A DNA stretch of 64,000 bases from Chitinophaga barathri (GTDB lineage Bacteria; Bacteroidota; Bacteroidia; Chitinophagales; Chitinophagaceae): NCBI RefSeq assembly GCF_003807585.1, contig NZ_RMBX01000003.1, positions 62,001 to 126,000 of the forward strand. Direction: 5' to 3'. Position numbers and translations under genes: made by a program. Shown one piece after another: positions 48,997 to 59,189 of the stretch (positions within the stretch are counted from its first letter, which is position 1; the number at the start of each line of letters is the position of its first letter). The notes beneath the pieces are model-generated. The model was not told where the DNA came from, searched no databases, and saw only the letters and a list, made by a program, of their open reading frames with translations.

Positions 48997-49506
48997 ATGC
49001 AACACGAAACAAACTCCTGGTATGCCGTTTACACCAGGCCGCGATGGGAAAAGAAAGTAGCCGCCAACCTTGAAAAAAGGCAGATTGAAAGTTACTGCCC
49101 GTTGAACCAGGTGGCCCGCCAATGGAGCGACCGGCGTAAAGTGGTGGAAGAGCCGCTCTTCTCCTCTTATGTTTTTGTGCGCGTGCCAGAAAGCAAAAAA
49201 AGCCTGGTGCGTGAAACGGAAGGGATCATCAACTTTGTGTACTGGCTGGGCAAACCCGCCCTTATCCCTGATCATGAAATAGAGCTGATCCAGCGTTTCC
49301 TCCGTCATTACAAGGACATTGCACTGGAAAAATTCCCGCTGCGGCACAACGCCCTCGTAGAGGTAACCGCCGGCCCGCTGATGAACCAGCGCGGGCGTAT
49401 TATAGAACTGGGCAAGAACCGTGTAAAAGCGGTGCTGAGCAGCCTGGGGTATAATATGGTGGCGAGTATCGCGGCAGACGAAGTAATGATGGTACCAGCT
49501 ATCTGA
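48997..49506 (+). CDS. UpxY family transcription antiterminator
   Basis: 169 residues: N-terminal NusG-like domain (SWYAVYTRPRWEKKVAANLE, FSSYVFVRVPE) and a C-terminal KOW-type barrel (LVEVTAGPLMNQRGRIIELG). In Bacteroides, UpxY proteins join RNA polymerase in the leader of their own capsule operon and prevent premature termination. Here it is in the middle of the locus rather than first, behind a hairpin terminator, which fits a role in carrying RNA polymerase through the 14-kb downstream glycosyltransferase block. Confidence 0.92.
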   Translation: MQHETNSWYAVYTRPRWEKKVAANLEKRQIESYCPLNQVARQWSDRRKVVEEPLFSSYVFVRVPESKKSLVRETEGIINFVYWLGKPALIPDHEIELIQRFLRHYKDIALEKFPLRHNALVEVTAGPLMNQRGRIIELGKNRVKAVLSSLGYNMVASIAADEVMMVPAI

Positions 49507-49533
49507 CATTAACCCGAACCAATTCAACAAAGA

Positions 49534-50553
49534 ATGCATCATATCCTGTTATGCGGCGGTGCGGGCACACGCCTGTGGCCCCTCTCGAACCGCCGTACGC
49601 CCAAACAGCTGCTACCCCTCTTCAATGGCCGGAGCCTGCTGCAAATCACCTGGCTCCGCAATACATTTGCCTGCACGGAAGTTACGGCCATCGTCAATGA
49701 AGAACAGTCCGCCGACATTATAACACAACTAACCGGCGCGGGCGCAAGCGGCCCGGCCATACTTGCGGAACCTGTCGGCCGTAACACCGCCGCGGCGATT
49801 GCCCTCGCGGCCTTCGTGGCGGACCCGGACGAAATACTACTCATCACCCCGGCCGATCATCTCATCGGTACGCCCGAACGGTACGAGGAAACCATCAAAG
49901 CGGCGTATACGCTCGCCGCGCAGAACAACCTCGTTACCATTGGCCTGCAGCCCGCTTACCCCGAGACGGGCTATGGCTACATCCAGTACAAGGGCAACGA
50001 TGTAGTACGTTTTGTTGAAAAACCGGACGCGGCCAATGCCGAAAAGATGCTGCAAAGCGGCGATTACCTCTGGAACAGCGGCATCTTCTGCGCCCGTGCG
50101 GCCGTGATGCTCGAAGAACTGGAGCAATACGCCCCCGACATCTACGCCACCGCCGCTGTAGCCGCCAAAGAATGGCTGGACACCGGCCGCCTCTCCCTGG
50201 AAAACATGCAGGCCATCCCCTCCAACAGTATAGACTATGCGGTGATGGAAAAAAGCAGCCGCGTAAAAGTGGTGCCCAGCGATATGGACTGGAGCGACGT
50301 AGGCAGCTACGAAGCCCTCACCCAGGCGCTTGCCCAGCATTACCAGTACAGCAACGAGCAGGCCGTGTACATCAACAGCAACCCGGACACCAGCATGGTG
50401 ATCGGTAAAGAAAAGCTGGTGGCCCTCGTAGGCGTGGAAAATGTAGTAGTGGTGGATACACCCGGCGCCATTCTCGTGATGCAGAAAGGGAAAGGACAGG
50501 ATGTGAAACAGCTGCACCAGTGGGTTAAAGAAAACCGCCCCGAACTATTGTAA
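49534..50553 (+). CDS. manC: Mannose-1-phosphate guanylyltransferase
   Basis: 339 residues, single-domain form. The nucleotidyltransferase start GGAGTRLWPLS, then RRTPKQLLPL, the signature EPVGRNTAAAIALAA, and FVEKPDAANAEKMLQ are clear. It makes GDP-mannose, the precursor for the GDP-fucose enzymes encoded next. The isomerase half of bifunctional proteins is absent. No phosphomannomutase gene is in the window. Confidence 0.94.
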   Translation: MHHILLCGGAGTRLWPLSNRRTPKQLLPLFNGRSLLQITWLRNTFACTEVTAIVNEEQSADIITQLTGAGASGPAILAEPVGRNTAAAIALAAFVADPDEILLITPADHLIGTPERYEETIKAAYTLAAQNNLVTIGLQPAYPETGYGYIQYKGNDVVRFVEKPDAANAEKMLQSGDYLWNSGIFCARAAVMLEELEQYAPDIYATAAVAAKEWLDTGRLSLENMQAIPSNSIDYAVMEKSSRVKVVPSDMDWSDVGSYEALTQALAQHYQYSNEQAVYINSNPDTSMVIGKEKLVALVGVENVVVVDTPGAILVMQKGKGQDVKQLHQWVKENRPELL

Positions 50554-50571
50554 AAGCATAAAATCAAACGG

Positions 50572-51519
50572 ATGCAACTAACCGATAAGATCTATATCGC
50601 CGGCCACCGTGGAATGGTAGGTGGCGCCATCAAAAAAAAGCTCATATCCCTCGGATACCAGAACCTGCTGCTGCGCACCTCCGGTGAGCTGGACCTCCGC
50701 AACCAGCAGGCCGTGAATGAGTTCTTCAGGACCGAAAAACCCGATTACGTATTCCTGGCCGCCGCCAAAGTGGGCGGCATCCATGCGAACAATACCTACC
50801 GCGCGGAATTCCTGTACGACAATCTCATGATCGCCGCCAACATCATTCACGCCGCGCACGAAAACAAAGTGACCAAACTGATGTTCCTCGGCAGCTCCTG
50901 CATCTATCCGCGTATGGCCACACAGCCCATCACGGAAGACAGCCTGCTCACCGGCCCGCTGGAAGCCACGAACGAACCGTATGCCATTGCCAAGATCACC
51001 GGCATCAAACTCTGTGAGTCTTACCGTCACCAGTACGGCAGCAACTTCATCAGCGTAATGCCCACGAACCTGTACGGTATCGGCGACAATTATCACCCGG
51101 AGAACTCACATGTGCTGCCCGCGCTCATCCGCCGCTTCCATGAAGCGCGCACCGCCCGCAAGCCGTCCGTGACCGTCTGGGGCACCGGCACTCCCCGTCG
51201 CGAATTCCTGTTTGCGGACGACCTGGCAGACGCCTGCGTGTACCTCATGCATCATTACGACGGCGCGGAAACCGTAAACGTAGGCACCGGCGAAGACCTC
51301 AGCATCCGTGAGCTGGCCGAAACCGTAAAAGCGGTAACGAACTACGAAGGGGACATCCTCTTTGACAGTTCCAAACCAGACGGCACGCCCCGCAAACTGC
51401 TGGACGTAAGCCGCCTGCACGGCCTCGGCTGGAAACACAGCGTGGACCTGCATACCGGCATCCACCTGGCTTACAGCGATTTTGTAAAAAAACAATTCTC
51501 CCTCATCAACGCGATATAA
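50572..51519 (+). CDS. fcl: GDP-L-fucose synthase
   Basis: 315 residues. Short-chain-dehydrogenase fold with [10 protein letters not shown] near the N-terminus, FLGSSCIYP and the active-site [10 protein letters not shown]. It converts GDP-4-keto-6-deoxymannose to GDP-L-fucose (epimerase-reductase). Here it precedes gmd, the reverse of the usual biochemical order. Spacing is 18 bp from manC. Confidence 0.94.
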   Translation: MQLTDKIYIAGHRGMVGGAIKKKLISLGYQNLLLRTSGELDLRNQQAVNEFFRTEKPDYVFLAAAKVGGIHANNTYRAEFLYDNLMIAANIIHAAHENKVTKLMFLGSSCIYPRMATQPITEDSLLTGPLEATNEPYAIAKITGIKLCESYRHQYGSNFISVMPTNLYGIGDNYHPENSHVLPALIRRFHEARTARKPSVTVWGTGTPRREFLFADDLADACVYLMHHYDGAETVNVGTGEDLSIRELAETVKAVTNYEGDILFDSSKPDGTPRKLLDVSRLHGLGWKHSVDLHTGIHLAYSDFVKKQFSLINAI

Positions 51520-51540
51520 ATAACTAAAACAGCATATTAT

Positions 51541-52638
51541 ATGAAAGTAGCTTTAATAACAGGTGTGAACGGGCAGGACGGTGCCTACCTGGCAGAACTG
51601 CTCCTCGAGAAAGGATACATGGTACACGGCATCAAACGCCGCGCTTCCCTCATCAATACCGAAAGGATCGATCACCTTTACCAGGACCCGCACAACCAGG
51701 ACGTGCGTCTCCGCCTTCACTACGGCGATATGACGGACAGCACCAACCTCATCCGCATCATCCAGGAAACCCAGCCCGATGAGATCTACAATCTCGCCGC
51801 CATGAGCCATGTGCGTGTGAGTTTTGATACACCCGAATACACCGCGAACGCGGACGGCATCGGCACGCTCCGCATCCTGGAAGCGCTGCGCATCCTGAAA
51901 ATGGAAAACAAATGCCGCGTTTACCAGGCCAGCACCTCCGAGCTGTACGGCCTGGTACAGGAAGTGCCCCAGAAAGAAACCACGCCTTTCTATCCCCGCA
52001 GCCCGTATGCGGTAGCCAAACTCTACGCCTACTGGATCACGGTGAACTACCGCGAAGCCTACGGCATGTACGCCTGCAACGGCATCCTCTTCAACCACGA
52101 AAGCCCGCTGCGCGGCGAAACCTTCGTGACGCGCAAGATCACCCGCGCGGCAGCAGCCATCGTGCTGGGCCTGCAGGATAAATTATACCTCGGCAACCTG
52201 GACGCACGCCGCGACTGGGGCCACGCCAAAGATTACGTAGAAGCCATGTGGCGCATCCTCCAGCAGGACCAGCCGGATGACTACGTGATCGCTACCGGCA
52301 TCACCACTCCCGTGCGCGACTTCGTACGCATGGCGTTTGACGAGCTGGGCATCGAGCTGGAATTTACCGGCGAAGGCGTGAACGAAACCGCTGTAGTCAC
52401 TGCCTGCCGCAACAAGGATTACATCCTGCCGATCGGTAAGGAAGTAGTGGCGGTGGATGCGAAATATTTCCGCCCCACGGAAGTGGACCTGCTCATTGGC
52501 GACCCGACGAAGTCCAAAACCAAACTGGGCTGGGAACCGAAATACGATCTCCAGGAACTGGTACGCGAAATGGTCGCTTCCGATGTGGAACTTTTCCGTA
52601 AAAAAGATATTGCACAATTTGAACACCTGATGGGTTAA
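51541..52638 (+). CDS. gmd: GDP-mannose 4,6-dehydratase
   Basis: 365 residues. NADP-binding [12 protein letters not shown], the catalytic [14 protein letters not shown] (Tyr-Lys pair) and [19 protein letters not shown] are clear family features. It makes GDP-4-keto-6-deoxymannose, the substrate of Fcl. Together with ManC it shows that L-fucose is a likely sugar of the polymer. 21 bp follow fcl and 2 bp precede the flippase. Confidence 0.95.
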   Translation: MKVALITGVNGQDGAYLAELLLEKGYMVHGIKRRASLINTERIDHLYQDPHNQDVRLRLHYGDMTDSTNLIRIIQETQPDEIYNLAAMSHVRVSFDTPEYTANADGIGTLRILEALRILKMENKCRVYQASTSELYGLVQEVPQKETTPFYPRSPYAVAKLYAYWITVNYREAYGMYACNGILFNHESPLRGETFVTRKITRAAAAIVLGLQDKLYLGNLDARRDWGHAKDYVEAMWRILQQDQPDDYVIATGITTPVRDFVRMAFDELGIELEFTGEGVNETAVVTACRNKDYILPIGKEVVAVDAKYFRPTEVDLLIGDPTKSKTKLGWEPKYDLQELVREMVASDVELFRKKDIAQFEHLMG

Positions 52639-52640
52639 TA

Positions 52641-54191
52641 ATGCAGGCAGCAAACAGAGTAGTTTTAAATACAGGGTTCCTGTACGGCAAAATGCTGATA
52701 ACAATGCTGATCGCATTGTATGCAACGCGCCTTGTATTAAATGGCCTGGGAGCCGTGGATTACGGGATATTCAACCTGGTGGCGGGCATTGTGGCCATGC
52801 TCAGTTTTCTGAACAGTTCCATGACGCTCAGCACCCAACGGTACATGTCCTTTTTCCTCGGCTCCGGCAACCTGCTGCAACTCCGAAAAGCTTTTAACTC
52901 CGGCATCTGGCTGCACATCTTCATAAGCGTAATCGTGGTCGGATTGCTGGAGTTATCAGGTATTTACCTGTTCAATCATGTATTGAACATTCCCGCGGAC
53001 CGGCTGGCCACCGCCCATACCATTTTTCATTTTATGACGGCCAGCGCGTTTTTCACGATCGTATCCGTGCCTTACGACGCGATGATCAACACCCATGAGA
53101 ACATGCTGCTGCTGGCGATATTAGGTATCGTAGAGTCCCTGATCAAACTGGCGCTGGCGGTGAGCCTGGCATACCTCGGCGGGGACAAACTGGTGGTCTA
53201 TTCCGCCGGCCTGGCCCTGCTGCTGGTAGCGCTGCTGCTGTTCAAATGGAGCTACTGCACTGTGCGTTACCCCGAAAGCCGCATCAGCACGAAATACTTT
53301 GACCGGGGCCTGCTGAAGGAAATGTTTTCCTACTCAGGCTGGGCCATGGTAGGCGCTTCCGGCGTAATCGCCAAAACGCAGGGCATTGCCATGGTGCTGA
53401 ATGTATTTTTCGGCACAGTGATCAACGCGGCGTTTGCCATTGCGAACCAGGTGAACGCACAACTGAGTTATTTTGCCGTGACCATGCTGCAGGCGCTGAA
53501 CCCGCAGCTGGTGAAAAGCGAAGGCAGCGGCAACCGGGAACGTATGATGATGCTGAGCCTTATGGCCTGCAAATTTGCGTTTTACCTGCTGAGCTTCTTC
53601 GCCATACCGGCCATTATCGAAATGCCTTATATCCTTCATATCTGGTTAAAAAATTACCCGGAGCATACGGTGGCATTCTGCCGCCTAATCATCGCGGGCT
53701 CGCTGGTGTACCAGCTTTCCGGCGGCCTGCAAATGGCCGTGCAGGCGGTAGGCAGGATCAAAACCTTCCAGCTTGTGCTTTTCAGCCTGCTGCTGCTGAA
53801 CATACCCGGCGCTTATTTCCTGCTGAAAGCCGGCTTCCCTCCCGCCGCCGTGCTCACGCTGAGCCTGTTCATCGAATGTGTGATAGCAGCCTACCGCGCG
53901 CTGGCGGCCAAACGGCTCACCGGCATCCCGGTACGCAGCTTTATGGTGAACGTGGTGTGGCATTCGCTGCTGCCCGTATCCGTAGCCACCTGCATCGCGC
54001 TCATTCCCTCCTACACCATGCAGGAAGGATTTGTACGCCTGCTGGCCACAGGCTGCCTGGCGGTGGTATCGCTGGGTGTGATGATCCGCTTCTTCGGCCT
54101 TTCGCCATATGAGTTACAGAAACTGGTTGAAATGATGAGCAAAGTACTGGCAAAGATCAACCGGAAAAGCCCGGTATTAAACACAAACTGA
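52641..54191 (+). CDS. Wzx-type flippase
   Basis: 516 residues and 12-14 membrane helices, as in the polysaccharide transport (PST) flippases: MQAANRVVLNTGFLYGKMLI at the start, and GYAMVGASGVIAKTQG-like loops (WAMVGASGVIAKTQGIAMVL) inside. It would move the undecaprenyl-linked repeat unit across the inner membrane. The start is 2 bp after gmd, so translation is coupled. Confidence 0.88.
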   Translation: MQAANRVVLNTGFLYGKMLITMLIALYATRLVLNGLGAVDYGIFNLVAGIVAMLSFLNSSMTLSTQRYMSFFLGSGNLLQLRKAFNSGIWLHIFISVIVVGLLELSGIYLFNHVLNIPADRLATAHTIFHFMTASAFFTIVSVPYDAMINTHENMLLLAILGIVESLIKLALAVSLAYLGGDKLVVYSAGLALLLVALLLFKWSYCTVRYPESRISTKYFDRGLLKEMFSYSGWAMVGASGVIAKTQGIAMVLNVFFGTVINAAFAIANQVNAQLSYFAVTMLQALNPQLVKSEGSGNRERMMMLSLMACKFAFYLLSFFAIPAIIEMPYILHIWLKNYPEHTVAFCRLIIAGSLVYQLSGGLQMAVQAVGRIKTFQLVLFSLLLLNIPGAYFLLKAGFPPAAVLTLSLFIECVIAAYRALAAKRLTGIPVRSFMVNVVWHSLLPVSVATCIALIPSYTMQEGFVRLLATGCLAVVSLGVMIRFFGLSPYELQKLVEMMSKVLAKINRKSPVLNTN

Positions 54192-54193
54192 CC

Positions 54194-55363
54194 ATGAACA
54201 TTCTCTTTTACACCACCATATCTCCCTTCCCGCAAAACGGCGGGGAAAAGATCAGGAGCTGTTACCTGCTCAAAGCGCTGGCCTCTCTCGGGCACAGCGT
54301 TCACGCTATTATCGGCAATAAGGAAAAAACAGACCTGGAGGAATACGCCATTCCCGGCGTCACCTTCCACACGCACAACCAGCCGCCGCTCACACTGGCG
54401 GAGCGGCTCACGGGAAAGTTCTACTTCCGGCAGGACCCTTCCCTCATCCGCCTGTTCGCCGAAATCTGCGGCACGGTGGACATTGATGTGGCCATCCTCG
54501 ACTATGGTTTTGTAGGCCAGTACATCCCCTGGTTCAACGCCGGGAGGATACCCGTGATACTCGGCACGCACAACTCACAGGCCCTTCACACCCTGCAAAA
54601 GCCCGCCAATGGCATCGTGCAGAAACTGCGCCGCAGCCAGCTGGTGAACCTCGAAAAAACACACGAACAACGTTATTTCCCCCAGGCCGCCGCCGTGATG
54701 ACCGTCAGCGACCCGGACAAACAATACCACGCCGCCTTCATCGACCCGAAAAAAATATTCGTGGTACCGAACTTCCTGGACGAAACGGACTACAACATCA
54801 AAGAAGAAAGAAACCCCCGCCTGCTGGCCATGACGGCGAACTTCTCCATGTATATGAACTTCGAGGGGCTGAAATGGCTGGTGGAACAGGTATGGAACGA
54901 CGAGCTGGCGGATAAATTCGAGCTGTGGCTCGTGGGCCGTCATTCCATAGAAGCCCTGCAGCAGCTTAAGGGCAGCGCCGAATGGAAAAACATCAAAGCC
55001 ATCGGCAAGGTGGCGGACATCAAACCTTATATCGCGCAGTCCGCCGGGGTGCTCATCCCCCTGCTGCACGGCAGCGGCACCCGCCTGAAATGCCTGGAAG
55101 CCATGGCGCTGGGCACACCGGTGATCGGCACGTCCAAAGGCGTGGAAGGCGTGGTGAGCGATAATTTTATCGTGGCCAATACACCCGAATCGTTCCGCAA
55201 AGCAGTGTCTTCCTTCTCGGGGAAAGGCCAGCTGGGCGGGCTGCTGCGGGAAGACTTTATGAAAGAATACAGCGCCGGCGTGAACCGCGACCGGCTGGAT
55301 CATATACTTCAATTTGCCGCGCGGAAAGCGCCGGTGGTCACCCATCAAATGGCAGCGGAATGA
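54194..55363 (+). CDS. Glycosyltransferase, GT4-like
   Basis: 389 residues, GT-B fold. The N-terminal acceptor domain has SPFPQNGGEKIRSCYLL and the C-terminal domain has VGRHSIEALQQL and GSGTRLKCLEAMALGTPV, the nucleotide-sugar site of the GT4 family. It adds a sugar to the growing repeat; which one is not known. 2 bp after the flippase, 4 bp overlap with the polymerase. Confidence 0.88.
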   Translation: MNILFYTTISPFPQNGGEKIRSCYLLKALASLGHSVHAIIGNKEKTDLEEYAIPGVTFHTHNQPPLTLAERLTGKFYFRQDPSLIRLFAEICGTVDIDVAILDYGFVGQYIPWFNAGRIPVILGTHNSQALHTLQKPANGIVQKLRRSQLVNLEKTHEQRYFPQAAAVMTVSDPDKQYHAAFIDPKKIFVVPNFLDETDYNIKEERNPRLLAMTANFSMYMNFEGLKWLVEQVWNDELADKFELWLVGRHSIEALQQLKGSAEWKNIKAIGKVADIKPYIAQSAGVLIPLLHGSGTRLKCLEAMALGTPVIGTSKGVEGVVSDNFIVANTPESFRKAVSSFSGKGQLGGLLREDFMKEYSAGVNRDRLDHILQFAARKAPVVTHQMAAE

Positions 55364-56601
55364 ATATAAAAAAGGCAGGCGTGTTCCTGTACACCATGCT
55401 CAGCACCATGAAGGTGAACCTCGTGGGGCAGCTCTGGCTCAGCGAACTGCTGGTAGTGATCGCCGCGCCGTTCACCTTCCGGCCGGATGACCTGAAGACC
55501 TACCCGTATCTCAAAAAGATACTGGTGGCATTGCTGGTGCTGCTGGTGTTCCAGATGGTGACGGACCTGCTGGCCGTGGGGAACAGCCCGCAGAATTACC
55601 TGCGCGGATGGGCCGCGACCGTCATCGCCCTGCTGTCATTCGTCGTGCTCTTCAAAACATTGAACGACACCACCACCATCCTGTTCTTTTTGTTCATGAC
55701 CATGATCAAAAACATCATTTACACGGATGACATCGTGGATTCCGACATGAGTTATTTTAAATTCAAAATAGCCCCCATCCTCACCATGGCCATGTACCTG
55801 GTACTGTACCAGCTGTACAAAAGAGGCGAGTTGAAAATGGCGCTCACCGTGCTGATCGGGTGCAGCCTGCTTTGTTTTGCATTCGACAGCCGGTCCACCG
55901 GGGTGATCTTTTTCATCGGCGCGGTGATCACGTATTTTATGAACAACAACGTGCATATTTCCCGGCAGAAGGTGATCCTCTTCTCCGTGATGGCGGCGGT
56001 ACTGTTCCAGGTGGCGTATGTATTTTATGTACGTTCAGTACTTGCCGGGGAAATAGGCGGGGAACATTCCCGCACGCAGATAGGCAGGCTGGCCAATCCT
56101 TACAACCCGCTGGAACTGCTGATCACCGGCCGCGCTGAAACCTTTGCCGCCGGTGCCGCCATTGCGGATGCACCATTGTTCGGCCACGGCAGCTGGGCGG
56201 AAGACAAGTCCCTGAAATACTACATGATATTACTGATGTATCACAACGAAGACCTGAACACCCAGCGTGCGAAAGAAGACACCCACCTGGTGCCCAGCCA
56301 CTCCGTACTGATGGGCGCCTGGGTGAACTGGGGCATCGGCGGTTTCCTCGCTGTGCTGTACCTCTTCTGGATGATCGTCAAAATGGGGCTTTACATTATC
56401 CGCAACGGGCAGGAACTGGCTTTGTACCCCGTGCTGGTGCTGATCTTTATCGGGCTGATCTGGACATTCCTTTTCTCCCCCTTCCAGCACCTGCGCCTGT
56501 ACATACCGGGCCTCGCGGCCATTATCATGAATAACTATTACGCTTTGGTAATGGAGACGGAAGAAGAAGAGCCGCCTTACGGAATACCTATACATGCATA
56601 A
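55360..56601 (+). CDS. Wzy-like O-antigen/exopolysaccharide polymerase
   Basis: 413 residues and about 10-12 membrane helices. There is a large periplasmic loop around 225-320 (GGEHSRTQIGRLANP, ITGRAETFAAG, HGSWAEDKS, HLVPSHSVLMGAWVNWG), a layout like the Wzy/WaaL family, in which Arg and His residues of that loop act. Sequence conservation in the family is low, so this rests on topology, loop motifs and position between Wzx and glycosyltransferases. Confidence 0.7.
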   Translation: MNIKKAGVFLYTMLSTMKVNLVGQLWLSELLVVIAAPFTFRPDDLKTYPYLKKILVALLVLLVFQMVTDLLAVGNSPQNYLRGWAATVIALLSFVVLFKTLNDTTTILFFLFMTMIKNIIYTDDIVDSDMSYFKFKIAPILTMAMYLVLYQLYKRGELKMALTVLIGCSLLCFAFDSRSTGVIFFIGAVITYFMNNNVHISRQKVILFSVMAAVLFQVAYVFYVRSVLAGEIGGEHSRTQIGRLANPYNPLELLITGRAETFAAGAAIADAPLFGHGSWAEDKSLKYYMILLMYHNEDLNTQRAKEDTHLVPSHSVLMGAWVNWGIGGFLAVLYLFWMIVKMGLYIIRNGQELALYPVLVLIFIGLIWTFLFSPFQHLRLYIPGLAAIIMNNYYALVMETEEEEPPYGIPIHA

Positions 56602-57247
56602 ACTTTTGAAGAACATGACAACAGAACAGTTATTCCAGGAAAAAGTAGACACCAAAACAGGAAAAGTAAAAATGTACCGGGATAACCCGCTGTATTTCCT
56701 CCGGCGTTCCAACACCTCCCTGTACAAAAGTTTCCTGCTGTACCTCTACTACAGCGTCGCCAGCTGGCTGCCGGACCCGCCGCGGCCGCTGGGCGTGATA
56801 GCCCTGCCTTTGCGCACCTGGCTGGCTTCCAGGATATTCCTCAGCGCGGGCAAAAACATCAAGGTAAGCCGCAACGTGCGCTTCGGCAGCGGCGCAAACG
56901 TGGTGATCGGCAATTACACCGGCCTGAACGTAGACTGCTGGATCGGGAACGATACCATCATCGGGGACGATGTGATGTTCGGCCCGGAAGTGACGATCCT
57001 TTCCGGCGGGCACAATTTTGAGCGCACGGACATCCCGATGCGCGAGCAGGGCAATACCCCGCGCAGGCCGGTAGTGATCGGCAGCGATGTATGGATCGGC
57101 ACGAGAGTGATCATCCTCCCCGGCATCCGCATAGGCTCACATTCTATTATCGCGGCGGGATCGGTGGTGACGAAAGACGTGCCGGAATACGCCATCGTGG
57201 CGGGCAATCCGGCTACCATCAAAAAATTCAGGACAATTACTCATTAA
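56594..57247 (+). CDS. Hexapeptide-repeat acetyltransferase
   Basis: 217 residues (ATG 56594) or 210 from ATG 56615, which avoids the 8-bp overlap with the polymerase. Left-handed beta-helix repeats are seen from about 90 (NVVIGNYTGLNVDCWIGNDT, IIGDDVMFGPEVTILS), then the active-site SGGHNF and a C-terminal helix. It probably O-acetylates a sugar of the repeat. The N-terminal 60 residues include a hydrophobic segment. Confidence 0.88.
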   Translation: MHKLLKNMTTEQLFQEKVDTKTGKVKMYRDNPLYFLRRSNTSLYKSFLLYLYYSVASWLPDPPRPLGVIALPLRTWLASRIFLSAGKNIKVSRNVRFGSGANVVIGNYTGLNVDCWIGNDTIIGDDVMFGPEVTILSGGHNFERTDIPMREQGNTPRRPVVIGSDVWIGTRVIILPGIRIGSHSIIAAGSVVTKDVPEYAIVAGNPATIKKFRTITH

Positions 57248-57256
57248 AGAAAATAT

Positions 57257-58042
57257 ATGTCAGGACTGGTTTCAATAGTTATACCGGTATACAACGGGCA
57301 GGAATACATCAAAGAAACGCTGGACAGCATCTTTAACCAGAGCTACCGGAACTTCGAAATCATCGTGGTGGACGGCGCAAGCACGGACAGTACCATGGAG
57401 ATCGTGGCGCAGCACCGCGGGCTGATAGACGTGATCATCTCCGAAAAGGACGAAGGCATGTACGATGCGCTGCGCAAAGGCATGGACAAAGCCACCGGCG
57501 AATATCTCTGTTACATCAACGCGGACGACCGGCTGCTGCCTTACACACTCGAAAAAGTAGTGGAGACCTTTGAAAAGAAAAACTGCGACCTCGTATTTGG
57601 TGACGTGAATTACATCAACGAAGACGGGGCGGTGATCTTTTCCTACAAAGCGCTCCCGCTCGGCTACCAGGCCATCCGCCAGCTTCGCAGGGTACCATTT
57701 GCCCAGCAAAGCTCCTTCTGGACAAGGCGTATCTACGACAAACACCATGGCTTCGATAAAAAACTGAAATACTCGGCCGATTCCAAATTCCTCCTCTCCG
57801 TGTGCCTGGACCCTGCCGTGAAAAAGGGTTATGTACCCCGGCCGCTCGGGGAATACCGGCTGCACGGCGGTTCGTTTTCCGTATCGGTGACGGGCAAAAT
57901 GCAGGCGGAGCACCATAAAATGCTGCAGGAGCTGAACCTTCCCGCCGCCAGTTTCCGCAAATACATGTACGAGCTGTACGCAAAAGCCCGCAATTTTAAA
58001 GGCATCTATAAAAAGTTAACCTATAAAGGAAATAAATTCTGA
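57257..58042 (+). CDS. Glycosyltransferase family 2
   Basis: 261 residues, GT-A fold. SIVIPVYNGQEYIKETLDSI, VVDGASTDSTMEI and YINADDRLL (the DxD-type metal site) are visible, with FAQQSSFWTRRIY in the second half. It transfers a sugar to the repeat; donor unknown. It is 9 bp after the acetyltransferase. Confidence 0.9.
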   Translation: MSGLVSIVIPVYNGQEYIKETLDSIFNQSYRNFEIIVVDGASTDSTMEIVAQHRGLIDVIISEKDEGMYDALRKGMDKATGEYLCYINADDRLLPYTLEKVVETFEKKNCDLVFGDVNYINEDGAVIFSYKALPLGYQAIRQLRRVPFAQQSSFWTRRIYDKHHGFDKKLKYSADSKFLLSVCLDPAVKKGYVPRPLGEYRLHGGSFSVSVTGKMQAEHHKMLQELNLPAASFRKYMYELYAKARNFKGIYKKLTYKGNKF

Positions 58043-58043
58043 C

Positions 58044-59189
58044 ATGAAAATTCTGTTTATCGTCCCTTCTTACAAACCAGCCTATATCTACGGCGGCCCC
58101 ATCATCAGCGTATCGAAGCTGGCGGAAGGGCTGGCCAACCTGGGCCACCGCGTGATGGTGTACACCACCACGGCAAACGGCGAGCAGGAGCTGGATGTAC
58201 CGCTCAAAGAAACACAGATGGTGAACGGCGTGGAAGTGAAATACTTTTCCCGCATCACCAAAGACCATACGCATGTGTCCCCCAGCCTGTGGGGCAGCAC
58301 CTGGGCCACAGCCGGCGATTATGACGTGGTGCACATTCACAGCTGGTGGAACTTCCTGGTGATGGGCGCCTCGCTCATCTGCACCATGAGAGGCATCCGC
58401 CCGGTACTGAGCCCCCGCGGCGTGCTCTGCGATTTTGTATTTAACCACCGGAACAAACTCTCCAAAAAGATACTGCACAATGTGCTGGGCAAATACCTGC
58501 TGAGCCGCACCTACCTGCATACCACCTCCGACATGGAGCGGGATGACTGCCTGCGCATCAACGGCAAGTGGGACAACGAGATCATTTACAACCTCGTAAG
58601 CCTCCCCGAAGGCAGCTACGAACGGAAAAAGAACGAGGTGTTCACCATCAGTTTCTTTTCCCGCATCCACCCCAAAAAAGGGCTGGACATCCTGCTGCTG
58701 GCGCTCTCCAAAGTGGAGTTCCCCTTCCGGCTGCAAATTGCCGGTGACGGAGACGCCGCTTACCTCGCAGAACTTCGCGCCCTCATCACCAAACTGGGCC
58801 TGGACGATAAAGTGGAATGGGCCGGCTGGAAAGACAAAGAAGAAAAGTTCGTTTTCCTCGCAGGCTCGGACCTGTTCGCCCTCACCTCCCATAACGAAAA
58901 CTTCGCGATGGTGGTGCTGGAAAGCCTGGCCGTGGGCACGCCCGTGCTGGTGAGCGAACATGTGGGGCTGGCGCCATACGTAAAAAGAAATGACCTGGGA
59001 TGGGTGACCGGTATAGACGATGTGGAAGAAGTGCGGAACAAACTTATCGCCGCATATAATAACCACGAAGCCCGCACCCGCATCAACGAAGCGGCTATCC
59101 TCAAAGTGCAGGAAGACTTTAACGAAACAAGGCTGGCCACAGATTATGTGTCCATGTACCGGCAGTCCGGCAAAAAGAAAGCATCATGA
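58044..59189 (+). CDS. Glycosyltransferase family 4
   Basis: 381 residues, GT-B fold: PSYKPAYIYGGPIISVSKLAE at the start, HIHSWWNF, SPRGVLCDF, FFSRIHPKKGLDILLLAL, and the donor-site FALTSHNENFAMVVLESLAVG. Donor unknown. It is 1 bp after the preceding GT2 gene and overlaps the next by 4 bp. Confidence 0.91.
   Translation: MKILFIVPSYKPAYIYGGPIISVSKLAEGLANLGHRVMVYTTTANGEQELDVPLKETQMVNGVEVKYFSRITKDHTHVSPSLWGSTWATAGDYDVVHIHSWWNFLVMGASLICTMRGIRPVLSPRGVLCDFVFNHRNKLSKKILHNVLGKYLLSRTYLHTTSDMERDDCLRINGKWDNEIIYNLVSLPEGSYERKKNEVFTISFFSRIHPKKGLDILLLALSKVEFPFRLQIAGDGDAAYLAELRALITKLGLDDKVEWAGWKDKEEKFVFLAGSDLFALTSHNENFAMVVLESLAVGTPVLVSEHVGLAPYVKRNDLGWVTGIDDVEEVRNKLIAAYNNHEARTRINEAAILKVQEDFNETRLATDYVSMYRQSGKKKAS

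Noticed and set aside
57996..59066. Minus-strand frame of 356 codons
   Set aside because: Antisense to the GT4 gene at 58044, whose motifs and 1-4 bp spacing with neighbours are strong.
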